NCBI GenBank assembly: GCA_017407115.1 | Contig: JAFQXD010000006.1 | Span: 1-40,477, forward strand | Direction of reading: 5' to 3' | Length of the DNA stretch: 40,477 nucleotides | Source: Methanobrevibacter sp. | GTDB taxonomy: Archaea; Methanobacteriota; Methanobacteria; Methanobacteriales; Methanobacteriaceae | In this document: piece after piece, positions 6,296-13,426 of the stretch | Layout: each line of letters opens with the position of its first letter | How positions within the stretch are numbered: the stretch's first letter is position 1 | Made by a program: the position numbers and the translations under genes | The notes under the pieces: model-generated | Database searches by the model: none | Seen by the model: the letters and a program-made list of their open reading frames with translations, nothing else | Told to the model about the DNA's origin: nothing

Positions 6296-7035
6296 AACTC
6301 TTTCTCCTTTTCTTCAATTAAATTTCTATCATAGCACTCTTGCCTTATGTCATTTCTAAAATAATAATAACAATCTTGCAAGAATAACCAAAACAGCCTA
6401 CTATGTTTATTGCTTTGAATTACATCAAAGTCTTTGTTGTTCGGTTGTTTCCAACTCATTACTGCTGAATATATGGTGTGAAATGTGTTTTTTATCTCTA
6501 ATTTTCCACCCTTTCCCCTATATTCAAACTGCAAACCTATTAAGTCAGTTATTTTTTCCCCAAACTCTAACATCAAAACAACCTTTTTATAGTCTTTTTG
6601 CTTAAACCTTTCAAATTCTCTTTGTATTCTCTCTCTATCACTGGTCTTTTTGTCTTTGTCATACCCGGTGCAATTATTATAAAATTCAGCAATAGAGCCT
6701 TTTCTTTCATAAGCAACTTGCCCTACATAATCATAAGTCTTATTGCCAAATATAACTTGAAAGGAATAGTCTCCTTCTTTTAAGTTTTCAGTCTTTGCTT
6801 TTTTGTCTTTCTTTGCCCATTCAAAAGCAATTCCATAATACTTACAGGCTTCTTCAACCCACTTGTCTTGCTCTCGGCTGTCTCCAATTATCTTTAAGTA
6901 TGGGAGAAATAGTTTTAGAAAATCGTTGCTTTGAACCCAATTTGGTATAAGGTCAAACTGCAAATTTTTATTAAGTTGTATTTCTTTCCCTAACTGCAAT
7001 TGATTTACAGCAACCTCATAACTAAAATGTTTCAC
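6292..7035 (-). CDS. ERCC4-type nuclease
   Basis: A 247-residue nuclease. The XPF/Mus81-like ERCC4 motifs are in order: GDSRE at 51-55, EGDYSF near 87-92, and YERKGS at 109-114 (the ERK catalytic triplet), with a following helix FERFKQKDYKKVVLMLEF. These nucleases cut branched or bulged DNA, fitting the recombination genes around it. I chose the GTG at 7035 because AAGGAG lies 10 bases upstream and the frame further up overlaps the GIY-YIG gene. The ribosome site lies inside the last codons of that endonuclease. Confidence 0.8.
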   Translation of the reverse strand: MKHFSYEVAVNQLQLGKEIQLNKNLQFDLIPNWVQSNDFLKLFLPYLKIIGDSREQDKWVEEACKYYGIAFEWAKKDKKAKTENLKEGDYSFQVIFGNKTYDYVGQVAYERKGSIAEFYNNCTGYDKDKKTSDRERIQREFERFKQKDYKKVVLMLEFGEKITDLIGLQFEYRGKGGKLEIKNTFHTIYSAVMSWKQPNNKDFDVIQSNKHSRLFWLFLQDCYYYFRNDIRQECYDRNLIEEKEKEL

Positions 7036-7036
7036 T

Positions 7037-7738
7037 TTATTTTTTCTCCTTATGTTTGAATATAAAACCATTACAAAATTTTTGATATCCATTACAATTA
7101 TGGCAAATTTTTTGATAAGATATATTTAATTTATTACTTGCTTCTTTAATACTTTCAAATTCTGCTATCAAATTGCCTTTTTTATCATATTGTATAATTT
7201 TTACATAATTTGATTTTATAGTATTTATATGTGCTGGTTTTCCTTTGAATAAATTTCTTAAATATTCTCTTTCTTCTTTACTAACAATTCTTCCAAACAT
7301 CGCATTATCTTTTCCTTTTCTTATGCGTTTTTGAATTGTCTCTTTTGATTGTTTTTTGCCTAATTTTGCTTTTCTCATCTTTAATCTGGTTTCTTTGTTT
7401 GGTCTTATTCCAATATGAGACTTGGATATTTTATTTTTGGTTTCTTCATTTATAATGTTTCCACCCAAAGAAATATTATATCCATTTCTTGTATCCGTAG
7501 AATTATAAAACTTAATATAAAAGATTTCATATTTTTTTGCTTCTTCTTCTGTTAAATCTTTTAATAATATATCGTGCTTTATATTTATCCAACCATATTT
7601 TTTTATTGCATTTTGAAGATGTCTATTGGAAGTATATCCTTTTCCGTTTTGCCATCTTTCATTTGGCTTTCTACTGGTTATTCCAATATATACTTTACCA
7701 TTGGGAAATGTATGCTTATAAACACAATATCGTTTCAT
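7037..7738 (-). CDS. GIY-YIG homing endonuclease
   Basis: A 233-residue free-standing homing endonuclease. The GIY-YIG catalytic domain is at residues 3-95 (YCVYKHTFPNGKVYIGIT, then R24 and the downstream YNISLGG). NUMOD3-type repeats with repeated Gly-Lys turns lie at about 100-155, and a NUMOD1-like helix-turn-helix at about 190-225. The gene fills the gap between a small wHTH gene and the ERCC4 nuclease gene, ending two bases before the nuclease's GTG. Position and domain layout indicate an inserted selfish gene. Confidence 0.9.
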   Translation of the reverse strand: MKRYCVYKHTFPNGKVYIGITSRKPNERWQNGKGYTSNRHLQNAIKKYGWINIKHDILLKDLTEEEAKKYEIFYIKFYNSTDTRNGYNISLGGNIINEETKNKISKSHIGIRPNKETRLKMRKAKLGKKQSKETIQKRIRKGKDNAMFGRIVSKEEREYLRNLFKGKPAHINTIKSNYVKIIQYDKKGNLIAEFESIKEASNKLNISYQKICHNCNGYQKFCNGFIFKHKEKK

Positions 7739-7747
7739 AAATCTCTC

Positions 7748-8140
7748 CTATTCTTCACTACTAAATGTTTCAACAACATCCTTATAGTATTTTCCCAGTT
7801 TCATCTTAACTTGCCCATTAAGACCAACTTTTCTTTCCATTGCCTTGCCTTTCTTCAAAAGTGTGATGGCTGTTCTATAAGTATTTCTTATTGATTGCTC
7901 ACATTCTTCTTTTGTGTTGCACATATAACAACAATGTGTGGTGCTAACAAGTTTTTCAAGCACTGGGCTTGTGTTTATTTCTTTTGTTAATTTTCTCAAT
8001 TCCCTTTCGGTTATATCGAATTTTTTTGCAAGTTCTGGCTTTTTAATTCCATTCTCACGACCTAAATGATTGTCTTTCAAATAATCGTAAAGTCTATACA
8101 CTAATGGTTCGTGATGTAGCATTTCAATTTTATTCTCCAT
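7748..8140 (-). CDS. Winged-helix DNA-binding protein with Cys cluster
   Basis: A 130-residue protein with a wHTH at residues 10-65 (VYRLYDYLKDN, KPELAKKFDITERELRKL). A Cys-rich loop (HCCYMCNTKEEC) near 70-80 may bind zinc, followed by a long helix. I chose the ATG at 8140, preceded by AAAGGAG; the frame extends to 8245 but would overlap the exonuclease. It resembles small replication or transcription proteins common in phage recombination modules. Role not determined. Confidence 0.65.
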   Translation of the reverse strand: MENKIEMLHHEPLVYRLYDYLKDNHLGRENGIKKPELAKKFDITERELRKLTKEINTSPVLEKLVSTTHCCYMCNTKEECEQSIRNTYRTAITLLKKGKAMERKVGLNGQVKMKLGKYYKDVVETFSSEE

Positions 8141-9074
8141 CTTCTTCTCCTTTAAGTGTAACTCTAACACTTGCTTTTGTTTTTGATAATTTTTGACATT
8201 CAGTATATACAACTGGATATTTGTCTTTAAGTTTCTTGCTATCAACAGTTATTCGGTCAACTGGTGCAACATAAGTAACCTTAATATTGCTTGTTTCCCA
8301 ACTCTTAATGCCTTGTTCTTCCATCTTTTTGCAAAGTTCTTCTCTAATTGCCTTTGCTGTGCTTTCGGCTTCCTTAAACTCTTTTTCTTTCATTATTAAA
8401 AAGTTTTCGGCTTGCTCAAATTTTGCTTGGAGTTCTCTATCAATAACTAAAACTGGTCTTTGATAAATTTCTCCGTTAATTTCACAATCAAGCAATTTCT
8501 CGATTTCTTCATCAGGCACTTTCTCCAAGTCATATACTTTCATTTCCCCAGTTTTTGGGTCATAATGGAAACAATAGAACTCACTTGCACCTTTCCATTT
8601 CAAAACTTTGCCATTGATTTTTTCATTTTCAAGTTTTCTTGCCATATAGTCTAATAAACTAACTTGCCAAGAAACATATTCTCTATGAAATTTTGATGTG
8701 TTCTTATGGTCGGCAACAATAAATTTTCCTTTCTTACTTATTGCCATTATATCAGCAGTTCCCGCTAATATAAAACCATCTCTTTCAAAACCTAATACTT
8801 GCTCTCCAACACCACAATCAAGATTTTCCTTAACCCAACCAGCAAATTGTTTGCCTTGTTCGGTCTTTGGCTCATATCCAGCAGTGTTAAGCACATTTTC
8901 AAGGTCTTTATGAACTTCTTTGCCTTTTTCAGCACTTTCTCTCACTATTGTCTTATTTACTCCATCATAATTTGGAGATAAGCCGTGCTTTTTTAATAAT
9001 TCAGTTACCGAGATGGTTGCAATATCTCCGTTCACTGAATATATATGGTCTTTTTCTTCAAAATCTACTATCAT
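8130..9074 (-). CDS. PD-(D/E)XK recombination exonuclease (RecB/Cas4-like)
   Basis: A 314-residue nuclease. Conserved elements: KGKEVH (50-55), GTADIM with the catalytic Asp (105-110), ADHKN carrying the D-x-K core (121-125) and WQVSLLDYM (136-144), the order found in YqaJ/RecB-family phage exonucleases. The C-terminal half is a helical region (about 210-265). With the annealing protein two genes upstream it forms a SynExo-type pair that resects ends and anneals strands. The second DGR target gene is wedged between the two, ending inside this gene's start. Confidence 0.82.
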   Translation of the reverse strand: MIVDFEEKDHIYSVNGDIATISVTELLKKHGLSPNYDGVNKTIVRESAEKGKEVHKDLENVLNTAGYEPKTEQGKQFAGWVKENLDCGVGEQVLGFERDGFILAGTADIMAISKKGKFIVADHKNTSKFHREYVSWQVSLLDYMARKLENEKINGKVLKWKGASEFYCFHYDPKTGEMKVYDLEKVPDEEIEKLLDCEINGEIYQRPVLVIDRELQAKFEQAENFLIMKEKEFKEAESTAKAIREELCKKMEEQGIKSWETSNIKVTYVAPVDRITVDSKKLKDKYPVVYTECQKLSKTKASVRVTLKGEEDGE

Positions 9075-9655
9075 TCTTCATCATCCCCCATTTCTTCTTC
9101 ATTGTTGCCCTTTCGGTCAACGGGAGTATTAGGGTTAAGGTTGAAGCCTAAACGAACTCCATTAGTGTAGTAGACACTGTAGTAGTAGATGTAGCCATTA
9201 TTGGTGATGTAGCAAAAGGAGCTGGTGTAGAAGGAGGCTGACCTAGTAGCCCACCAGCAATCATAATCTTTTATTAAGTCTCTATATTCTTCGTATTCTT
9301 CTTTTGAAAGAAGTGTTAGCAAATCTTCTTTATAGTGTGGCTTAATATCTTCTCTATTAACACCAAGTCTTTCAATAAATCTATCACTATTAAGGTATTT
9401 TCTTATAATGCTTTCATCATAATTGTTTGTGATTGGGTCAAATTGACATCTCATAAACATTTCATCGTAGTCATCAATAATACAAAAGTTTTCTTCGTTG
9501 AGTTTTGTATAAGTATGACCACAATATTTGAATTGCTGACCAACTTCAATATCATCTATTGTTAATTGCCTTTCGCCTTTAACTGGTGTTTCAAAATATT
9601 TTTTAATCATTCTTTCAAGTTCTTCAACTTTTTTCTCCAATTCCTTGTTAGTCAT
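9071..9655 (-). CDS. Second DGR target: C-type-lectin-like variable protein in the early operon
   Basis: A 194-residue protein. Residues 1-18 form a charged helix. Residues 30-135 (GQQFKYCGHTYTKL, CIIDDYDEMF, SDRF, KEEYEEYRDLI) resemble the DUF6273/FGE-like C-type lectin family. Residues 137-170 are encoded by a variable repeat (9247-9147) copied from the template at 20230-20333, giving residues such as SFYTSSFC and YIYYYSVYYTNG. An acidic tail (171-194) follows, unlike tail-tip targets that end at the repeat. There is no signal peptide, membrane segment or virion context: neighbours are the annealing protein and exonuclease. It may bind a cytoplasmic or surface ligand; unknown. Confidence 0.88.
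   Translation of the reverse strand: MTNKELEKKVEELERMIKKYFETPVKGERQLTIDDIEVGQQFKYCGHTYTKLNEENFCIIDDYDEMFMRCQFDPITNNYDESIIRKYLNSDRFIERLGVNREDIKPHYKEDLLTLLSKEEYEEYRDLIKDYDCWWATRSASFYTSSFCYITNNGYIYYYSVYYTNGVRLGFNLNPNTPVDRKGNNEEEMGDDEE
9104..9121 (-). promoter_or_regulatory. GAAA-loop hairpin downstream of the second variable repeat
   Basis: On the coding strand GTTGACC-GAAA-GGGCAAC forms a seven-position stem with one internal A/G mismatch and a GAAA loop, 25 bases after the variable repeat. It matches the position and loop of the hairpin after the first target (20766-20783). In the BPP-1 DGR a GAAA-loop hairpin downstream of the variable repeat is needed for target recognition. Here it lies inside the gene and encodes residues 179-184 (VDRKGN). 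Confidence 0.75.
9147..9247 (-). repeat. DGR variable repeat 2 (VR2)
   Basis: Aligned with the template at 20230-20333 it shows 16 substitutions, every one at a template adenine on the coding strand, plus deletion of three bases (one AAC-type codon) near its 5' end. The 3' end is identical over GGAGTTCGTTTAGG, the probable start site for copying. The differences from VR1 show an independent mutagenic history. Confidence 0.92.
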
Positions 9656-9657
9656 AA

Positions 9658-10365
9658 TTATTCACTCTCCTTTTTTGTTTTTTCCAATGCTTTTTCTTTT
9701 GTGTTAATAATGAACTCGGCTTGTTGATATGTTAGTTGTTCCAAACTATCAATGTTATATCTAATCAAAACATTTTTCTCATTTACACCAAGTTCTTTCA
9801 TTTTTTCAAGTTGTCTCTTTGTGCAAGGTTCTCCAAGTTCTATTGGCAAATCTTCCCCAGCATAAATATAAAGTCCTACTCCAAACATTGCAATATTCTT
9901 TGTTAAACATCTCATAATTGTCTTATTGATGTCAAACATTGAAACAGCCTCAACTGATTTCTCATATTGATTTTGTCCTTTGCCAACAACATAAGTATAT
10001 GCTTGTCTTCTCATTGCCTTATTGGCGCCATCCATTACTGGCAACCACATTTCCCTTGTTACTCCCCTAGCAGTTATTGATGTAAATACCATAATGCCAA
10101 AGTCTTCATCTTCAAGGTATGTTGTTGTCTTTCCAGTTATTGGGTTTGTGAACTTTTTAATCTCATAAGTTGCTTCTGGGCAAATTTTCAAGAACTCTTG
10201 CCAAGCCCAAGCCCAACTCAAATAGGTTAAATTGTTCTTCAAATCAGTGTGGTCATTGACATTCAACTGAATTGCCTTTTTGAATAAATCTTCTTGCTCT
10301 CTCCTTATTTTATTTTCTTCTACTTCGGCTGTTACTTGTTCAGCCACTTTTTTTTCTTGTGCCAT
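9658..10365 (-). CDS. Single-strand annealing protein (DUF1071/Sak-like)
   Basis: A 235-residue protein with the hallmark LTYLSWAWAWQEF (46-58) of DUF1071-type phage annealing proteins in the Rad52/Sak superfamily. A charged N-terminal arm precedes it, and a C-terminal helical tail (185-235) rich in Lys and Glu follows. It anneals complementary single strands during phage recombination and works with the exonuclease at 8130-9074 and SSB. It is the first gene after early promoter P3. The ribosome site for the next gene lies in its last codons. Confidence 0.85.
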   Translation of the reverse strand: MAQEKKVAEQVTAEVEENKIRREQEDLFKKAIQLNVNDHTDLKNNLTYLSWAWAWQEFLKICPEATYEIKKFTNPITGKTTTYLEDEDFGIMVFTSITARGVTREMWLPVMDGANKAMRRQAYTYVVGKGQNQYEKSVEAVSMFDINKTIMRCLTKNIAMFGVGLYIYAGEDLPIELGEPCTKRQLEKMKELGVNEKNVLIRYNIDSLEQLTYQQAEFIINTKEKALEKTKKESE

Positions 10366-10432
10366 AATTTTCTCCTTTCTTTCAATGCCACCACTTTTTC
10401 AGTGATATGGTCTTACTTGTTATGACATAAGT

Positions 10433-10461
10433 ATTATATGATAGTTTTTTATATTTGTCAA
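10433..10461 (-). promoter_or_regulatory. Early promoter P3 (recombination operon)
   Basis: A perfect TTGACA (10461-10456), 17 bases, TATAAT (10438-10433) on the minus strand. Upstream lies an A-tract UP element (AAAAAAATATAAAAAAGTAG) shared with P1 and P4. It drives the genes from 10365 down to the terminator at 1744-1770. Confidence 0.92.
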
Positions 10462-10514
10462 CTACTTTTTTATATTTTTTTATATTTTTTTAATTTTATT
10501 TTTTGCAATAAAAA

Positions 10515-10537
10515 ACCCTAGTCCAAAAAACTAGGGT
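10515..10537 (-). terminator. Terminator of the beta-repeat protein gene
   Basis: ACCCTAG and CTAGGGT (10537-10531 and 10521-10515 on the minus strand) form a perfect 7-base stem with a 9-base loop, followed by six T. It lies 15 bases after the stop at 10552 and insulates this single-gene unit from promoter P3. Confidence 0.9.
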
Positions 10538-10551
10538 ATGATTTCAATTTA

Positions 10552-11220
10552 TTATTCTTGTGGTTCTTCACTTGGAACAGTAGTAACAGTTGTTGTAACT
10601 ACTACATTTGTTGCAACAGTTATTGTTTGATTGCCTACATAATCAACTCCATTGATATTAAGGGAAGTGAGCATATATTCTTCACTATCTACATCTGCTG
10701 AAATAACCAAAGTATCTCCATAAGAAATTACACCAGTTCCAGCACTTACTTCTACACCATTTCTTTTAACACTAATTGTTGAGTGTTCGGCTGGTGTGAT
10801 TGTTAAGTTGTATGTGTCGAGTGTAGCAACAACTTCCAATTTTATATCAGTGTCAACAAAGATTTCAGTTCCACTTACATAATCTTTGCCATTAACTTGC
10901 AATTTTGTAATTGTGTAGCCAGTTGATGGTGCAACACTAATTTTTAATGTATCTCCATAAATTAACACATTAGAACCAGCACTTGCACTTTCTCCATCCA
11001 CAGTGTATGTTATTGAACAAGAACCAGTTTTGTCTTCTATCAAGTCAAATTTTCTTGTTGATTGGTCATCTCTTGCCAATTCCAAAACACCTTTAAGGAA
11101 TGGAACTATCTCATCTATTCTCATTGAAACATTGATATGTTCTCTTGCTTCAAGGTCAATAACTTTTCTATCCAACCTTGTAATAATTCTATTTATTTTT
11201 TGGGTGCTATTATTTGCCAT
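10552..11220 (-). CDS. Virion-type beta-repeat (InlB-B/Ig-like) protein
   Basis: A 222-residue protein. Residues 1-60 are a charged helical head (MANNSTQKINRIITRLDRK). Two similar beta domains follow (about 65-138 and 139-212), each with the pattern S.SV/A.G..V..YGDTL.I.......Y.IT.L.ING.DYV....I.V.T, as in divergent InlB-B or bacterial Ig-like repeats. The ATG at 11220 has AGGAG upstream and a longer frame does not. The gene sits alone, with a late-type promoter (11251-11280) and its own terminator, inside the early half. A head decoration or fiber-like virion role is inferred. Confidence 0.75.
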   Translation of the reverse strand: MANNSTQKINRIITRLDRKVIDLEAREHINVSMRIDEIVPFLKGVLELARDDQSTRKFDLIEDKTGSCSITYTVDGESASAGSNVLIYGDTLKISVAPSTGYTITKLQVNGKDYVSGTEIFVDTDIKLEVVATLDTYNLTITPAEHSTISVKRNGVEVSAGTGVISYGDTLVISADVDSEEYMLTSLNINGVDYVGNQTITVATNVVVTTTVTTVPSEEPQE

Positions 11221-11250
11221 AATTTTTTCTCCTATTTTTATACTATAATT

Positions 11251-11280
11251 ATTATACACTATTTTTAGAAAAAAGTGCAA
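11251..11280 (-). promoter_or_regulatory. Late-type promoter L5
   Basis: On the minus strand GTGTATAATAATTATAG contains TATAAT at 11256-11251, with a weak -35 TTGCAC (11280-11275) at 18 bases. The core GTGTATAATAAT matches four other copies in front of late genes (25112, 33230, 35310, 39923). Confidence 0.75.
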
Positions 11281-11285
11281 TTTTT

Positions 11286-11804
11286 TTAATAGAAATCTAC
11301 ATCATCAAGGCTTGTGAACATCATTTGATAATCTTTTGGAGAATATCTATGGCTGTTTTCAGGTATATCTCTCTCATCTATCCAAGCAATTTGATATTCC
11401 TTTCCGTTGTCAACCCACTTTTGATAAAGTATCGTTTTTACTGGGTCAAAATATTCTTGTATCTTTTGTGCCTTTTTGCTTAATTTTATATTATCACAAT
11501 GAATAAAGTTAAAAGCACTTTTATAAAATGTCAAAATGTAATTGATGTCAAAATATGTTCTATCATTATTGCTTCTGGCTTTTGGATAATTCAGCACGGC
11601 TCTTTTACACATTTCAGCAAGCACTTCATTATCAATATCGGCTGTTAATAGTTCAATGCTCAACCTTTCGGCTTTTACATCATCAACACTCATTGACTTA
11701 TAAAATTGTGGTGTTATGGCTCTACACACACTCATAACTTGCTTTGATATGTCTTTTTTCTCACATTTCTCTATTTGTGATGTTATTGTTACTAACTCAT
11801 TCAT
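11286..11804 (-). CDS. Hypothetical replication-associated protein
   Basis: A 172-residue soluble protein. It starts with MNELVTITSQI at 11804, inside the end of the replisome organizer gene. The middle (about 50-105) is helical with the pattern AERLSIELLTADIDNEVL and a later DINYILTFYKSAF. This layout, and the place directly after the initiator gene, recall small helicase-loader or primosome proteins of phages, but no Walker motif is present and the assignment is weak. It is the last gene of the P4 operon. No terminator is evident after it. Confidence 0.55.
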   Translation of the reverse strand: MNELVTITSQIEKCEKKDISKQVMSVCRAITPQFYKSMSVDDVKAERLSIELLTADIDNEVLAEMCKRAVLNYPKARSNNDRTYFDINYILTFYKSAFNFIHCDNIKLSKKAQKIQEYFDPVKTILYQKWVDNGKEYQIAWIDERDIPENSHRYSPKDYQMMFTSLDDVDFY

Positions 11805-12930
11805 TAAAGGCCTCATTCAAGGTATCCCACATAGAACCCTTATTTGCTTTATTTTCTTTGGCTGTCTTTTGCTCTTTTTCTTTAACAGCACTGAAAACCC
11901 ATTTTCTCATTGCCATATAATGAGATTTGTATTTTGCACCTTTCATCTCAATATACTCATCTAAATAAGTGATTGCTTTTTGTGTTTCTTCTTCCCCAAA
12001 TTCAGTGTTTAATTTCTCTAATTCTTCATCAGTTAGTAAAATGTGCTTGTATTCTCCATACTTATGCTTTTGTTTTTTGGTTTCTTCTTCTCTCACACTC
12101 TCATCTTCTTTATTAGAATTATATATAGAGTTAGATATAGAACTAGATATAGAGATTTGTTTCACATCCGTTACACATCCGTTACACATTTCGTTATTTT
12201 CGTTACTATTAAAATAATAATCTATACTATCTAATAAACTTTGTGATAATTCAAGTGAATGAGAATGAACATTACTATGGCAATTTCTACAAAGAGTTAT
12301 CATCTTATTTTCATTGCTATTTTCTGGCTTTAATTCATTATATCCATCAATATGATGAACACATAAATTTTCAATACTTCCACAAATAGCACATTTCATT
12401 TTATCTCTTTTTAATACAACATAATAATTTCCATTATATCTTTTATTATTCGTATAATCATCAATTAAAGGAATATGTTGAACACCTTTACATATTTCCT
12501 TTGCTCTATATTGTCTTTGTCTAATAGCATTGCTTTTAGGTTCTTTGTTTGCTTCTGGAATTTGTTTCTTTTTTTCTCTAAATTGCCTTACTCTTTCAGC
12601 ACTATCACATTCACTTCCAATACAATCACTTGCTTCTAAAAGTAAAAACTTGTTATCACTTTCTTCTATTAAACCTTGTGATTGAATATATATCAATGTT
12701 GCATTAACATTTTCAACATCTTCATCGAGTTTTAGTGCCAATTCTTCTTGAAATGTTGGCTCAATGCCTTCAAATTGAATTATGCCATTGTTTGATATGC
12801 TTAATAACTGCATTTTAAGATAAATAATAGTATAAGTATCTCCACCAGCAATTTTCCTTAATTTTTTGATTTTAGGGCTATTAAAATAGTCTTCTTTTAA
12901 TTTTAACCAATAATATCTTTTTTCACTCAT
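11797..12930 (-). CDS. Phage replisome organizer with an inserted HNH domain
   Basis: A 377-residue protein. Residues 1-100 match the N-terminal DNA-binding domain of Gram-positive phage replisome organizers (KRYYWLKLKEDYF, KLRKIAGGDTYTIIYLKMQL), followed by AERVRQFREKKK. Residues about 165-228 are an HNH nuclease fold with CAIC (180-183), HHIDG (192-196), CRNC (214-217) and H222, which normal organizers lack. The C-terminal part (about 285-350, YGEYKHILLTDEELEKL and YLDEYIEMKG) is again typical. Iteron-like DNA repeats at 12117-12196 lie inside the gene, suggesting the replication origin. The HNH segment looks like an insertion kept in frame. Confidence 0.85.
   Translation of the reverse strand: MSEKRYYWLKLKEDYFNSPKIKKLRKIAGGDTYTIIYLKMQLLSISNNGIIQFEGIEPTFQEELALKLDEDVENVNATLIYIQSQGLIEESDNKFLLLEASDCIGSECDSAERVRQFREKKKQIPEANKEPKSNAIRQRQYRAKEICKGVQHIPLIDDYTNNKRYNGNYYVVLKRDKMKCAICGSIENLCVHHIDGYNELKPENSNENKMITLCRNCHSNVHSHSLELSQSLLDSIDYYFNSNENNEMCNGCVTDVKQISISSSISNSIYNSNKEDESVREEETKKQKHKYGEYKHILLTDEELEKLNTEFGEEETQKAITYLDEYIEMKGAKYKSHYMAMRKWVFSAVKEKEQKTAKENKANKGSMWDTLNEAFNE
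12117..12196. repeat. Iteron-like tandem repeats, candidate replication origin
   Basis: Three 12-base units (aattatatatag, agttagatatag, aactagatatag; 12117-12152) are followed by two exact 11-base units cacatccgtta (12163-12173, 12174-12184) and a third degenerate copy to 12196. Eleven-base units shift the reading frame each time, so they are not kept for the protein. Replication origins of related Gram-positive phages often lie inside the initiator gene. Confidence 0.65.
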
Positions 12931-13426
12931 TGTTTGTCTCCTTTATAAGTTCAATATTGTCATAAATGTTTCCTACAACTACATAACCACTTTGCCTATA
13001 AGTAAATAAATCACTTTTTCTTTTATATCTTTTATTGTTATAGACTTTCAAATCAAATTTTCCTTTGACTTGGTTCCATTGAACTATGGCTTGGTCTTTT
13101 CTAACCCACCAAGTTCCACCACCAATAACATAAGATTTTTCTATGCAATCTTTCCAATAAGGTTTTAATTCATTTGTTAGACAATTAACATTTGTTTCAA
13201 ATTCGACAATATCTCCTTCAAATATTTTTGTTCCATTATTGTCTTTCATTCCGGTATATTGTCCTATTGTTTTTTCATCTACATCTATATGCATCACATT
13301 GCCATATCTATCTTCACATAGAATGTGTGGAAACCCACTATTTGTTGTTAAATCTAAACTTCCATAAAACCAGTCATAATACATAATTCCAGTTCTATCT
13401 TTTGCTCTAAACTCAATTTCTCTCAT
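12923..13426 (-). CDS. YopX family protein
   Basis: A 167-residue YopX-type protein: it opens REIEFRAKD, contains TIGQYTGMKDNNGTKIFEGDIVE (about 52-74) with the typical GxKDxxGxxIxxGD signature, a WW strand near 105 and the closing GNIYDNIELI. YopX proteins are small beta proteins found in many Gram-positive phages and their role is unknown. The stop overlaps the replisome organizer start by eight bases, so the pair is co-translated. Confidence 0.88.
   Translation of the reverse strand: MREIEFRAKDRTGIMYYDWFYGSLDLTTNSGFPHILCEDRYGNVMHIDVDEKTIGQYTGMKDNNGTKIFEGDIVEFETNVNCLTNELKPYWKDCIEKSYVIGGGTWWVRKDQAIVQWNQVKGKFDLKVYNNKRYKRKSDLFTYRQSGYVVVGNIYDNIELIKETNNE

Noticed and set aside
10552..11220. A third DGR target among other beta or lectin-like proteins
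   Set aside because: No segment similar to the template repeat (GGAGTTCGTTTAGG end and AAC runs) was seen in the beta-repeat, fiber or hub genes.
12117..12196. Short tandem repeats as a CRISPR array
   Set aside because: Units are 11-12 bases without spacers and lie inside a gene.
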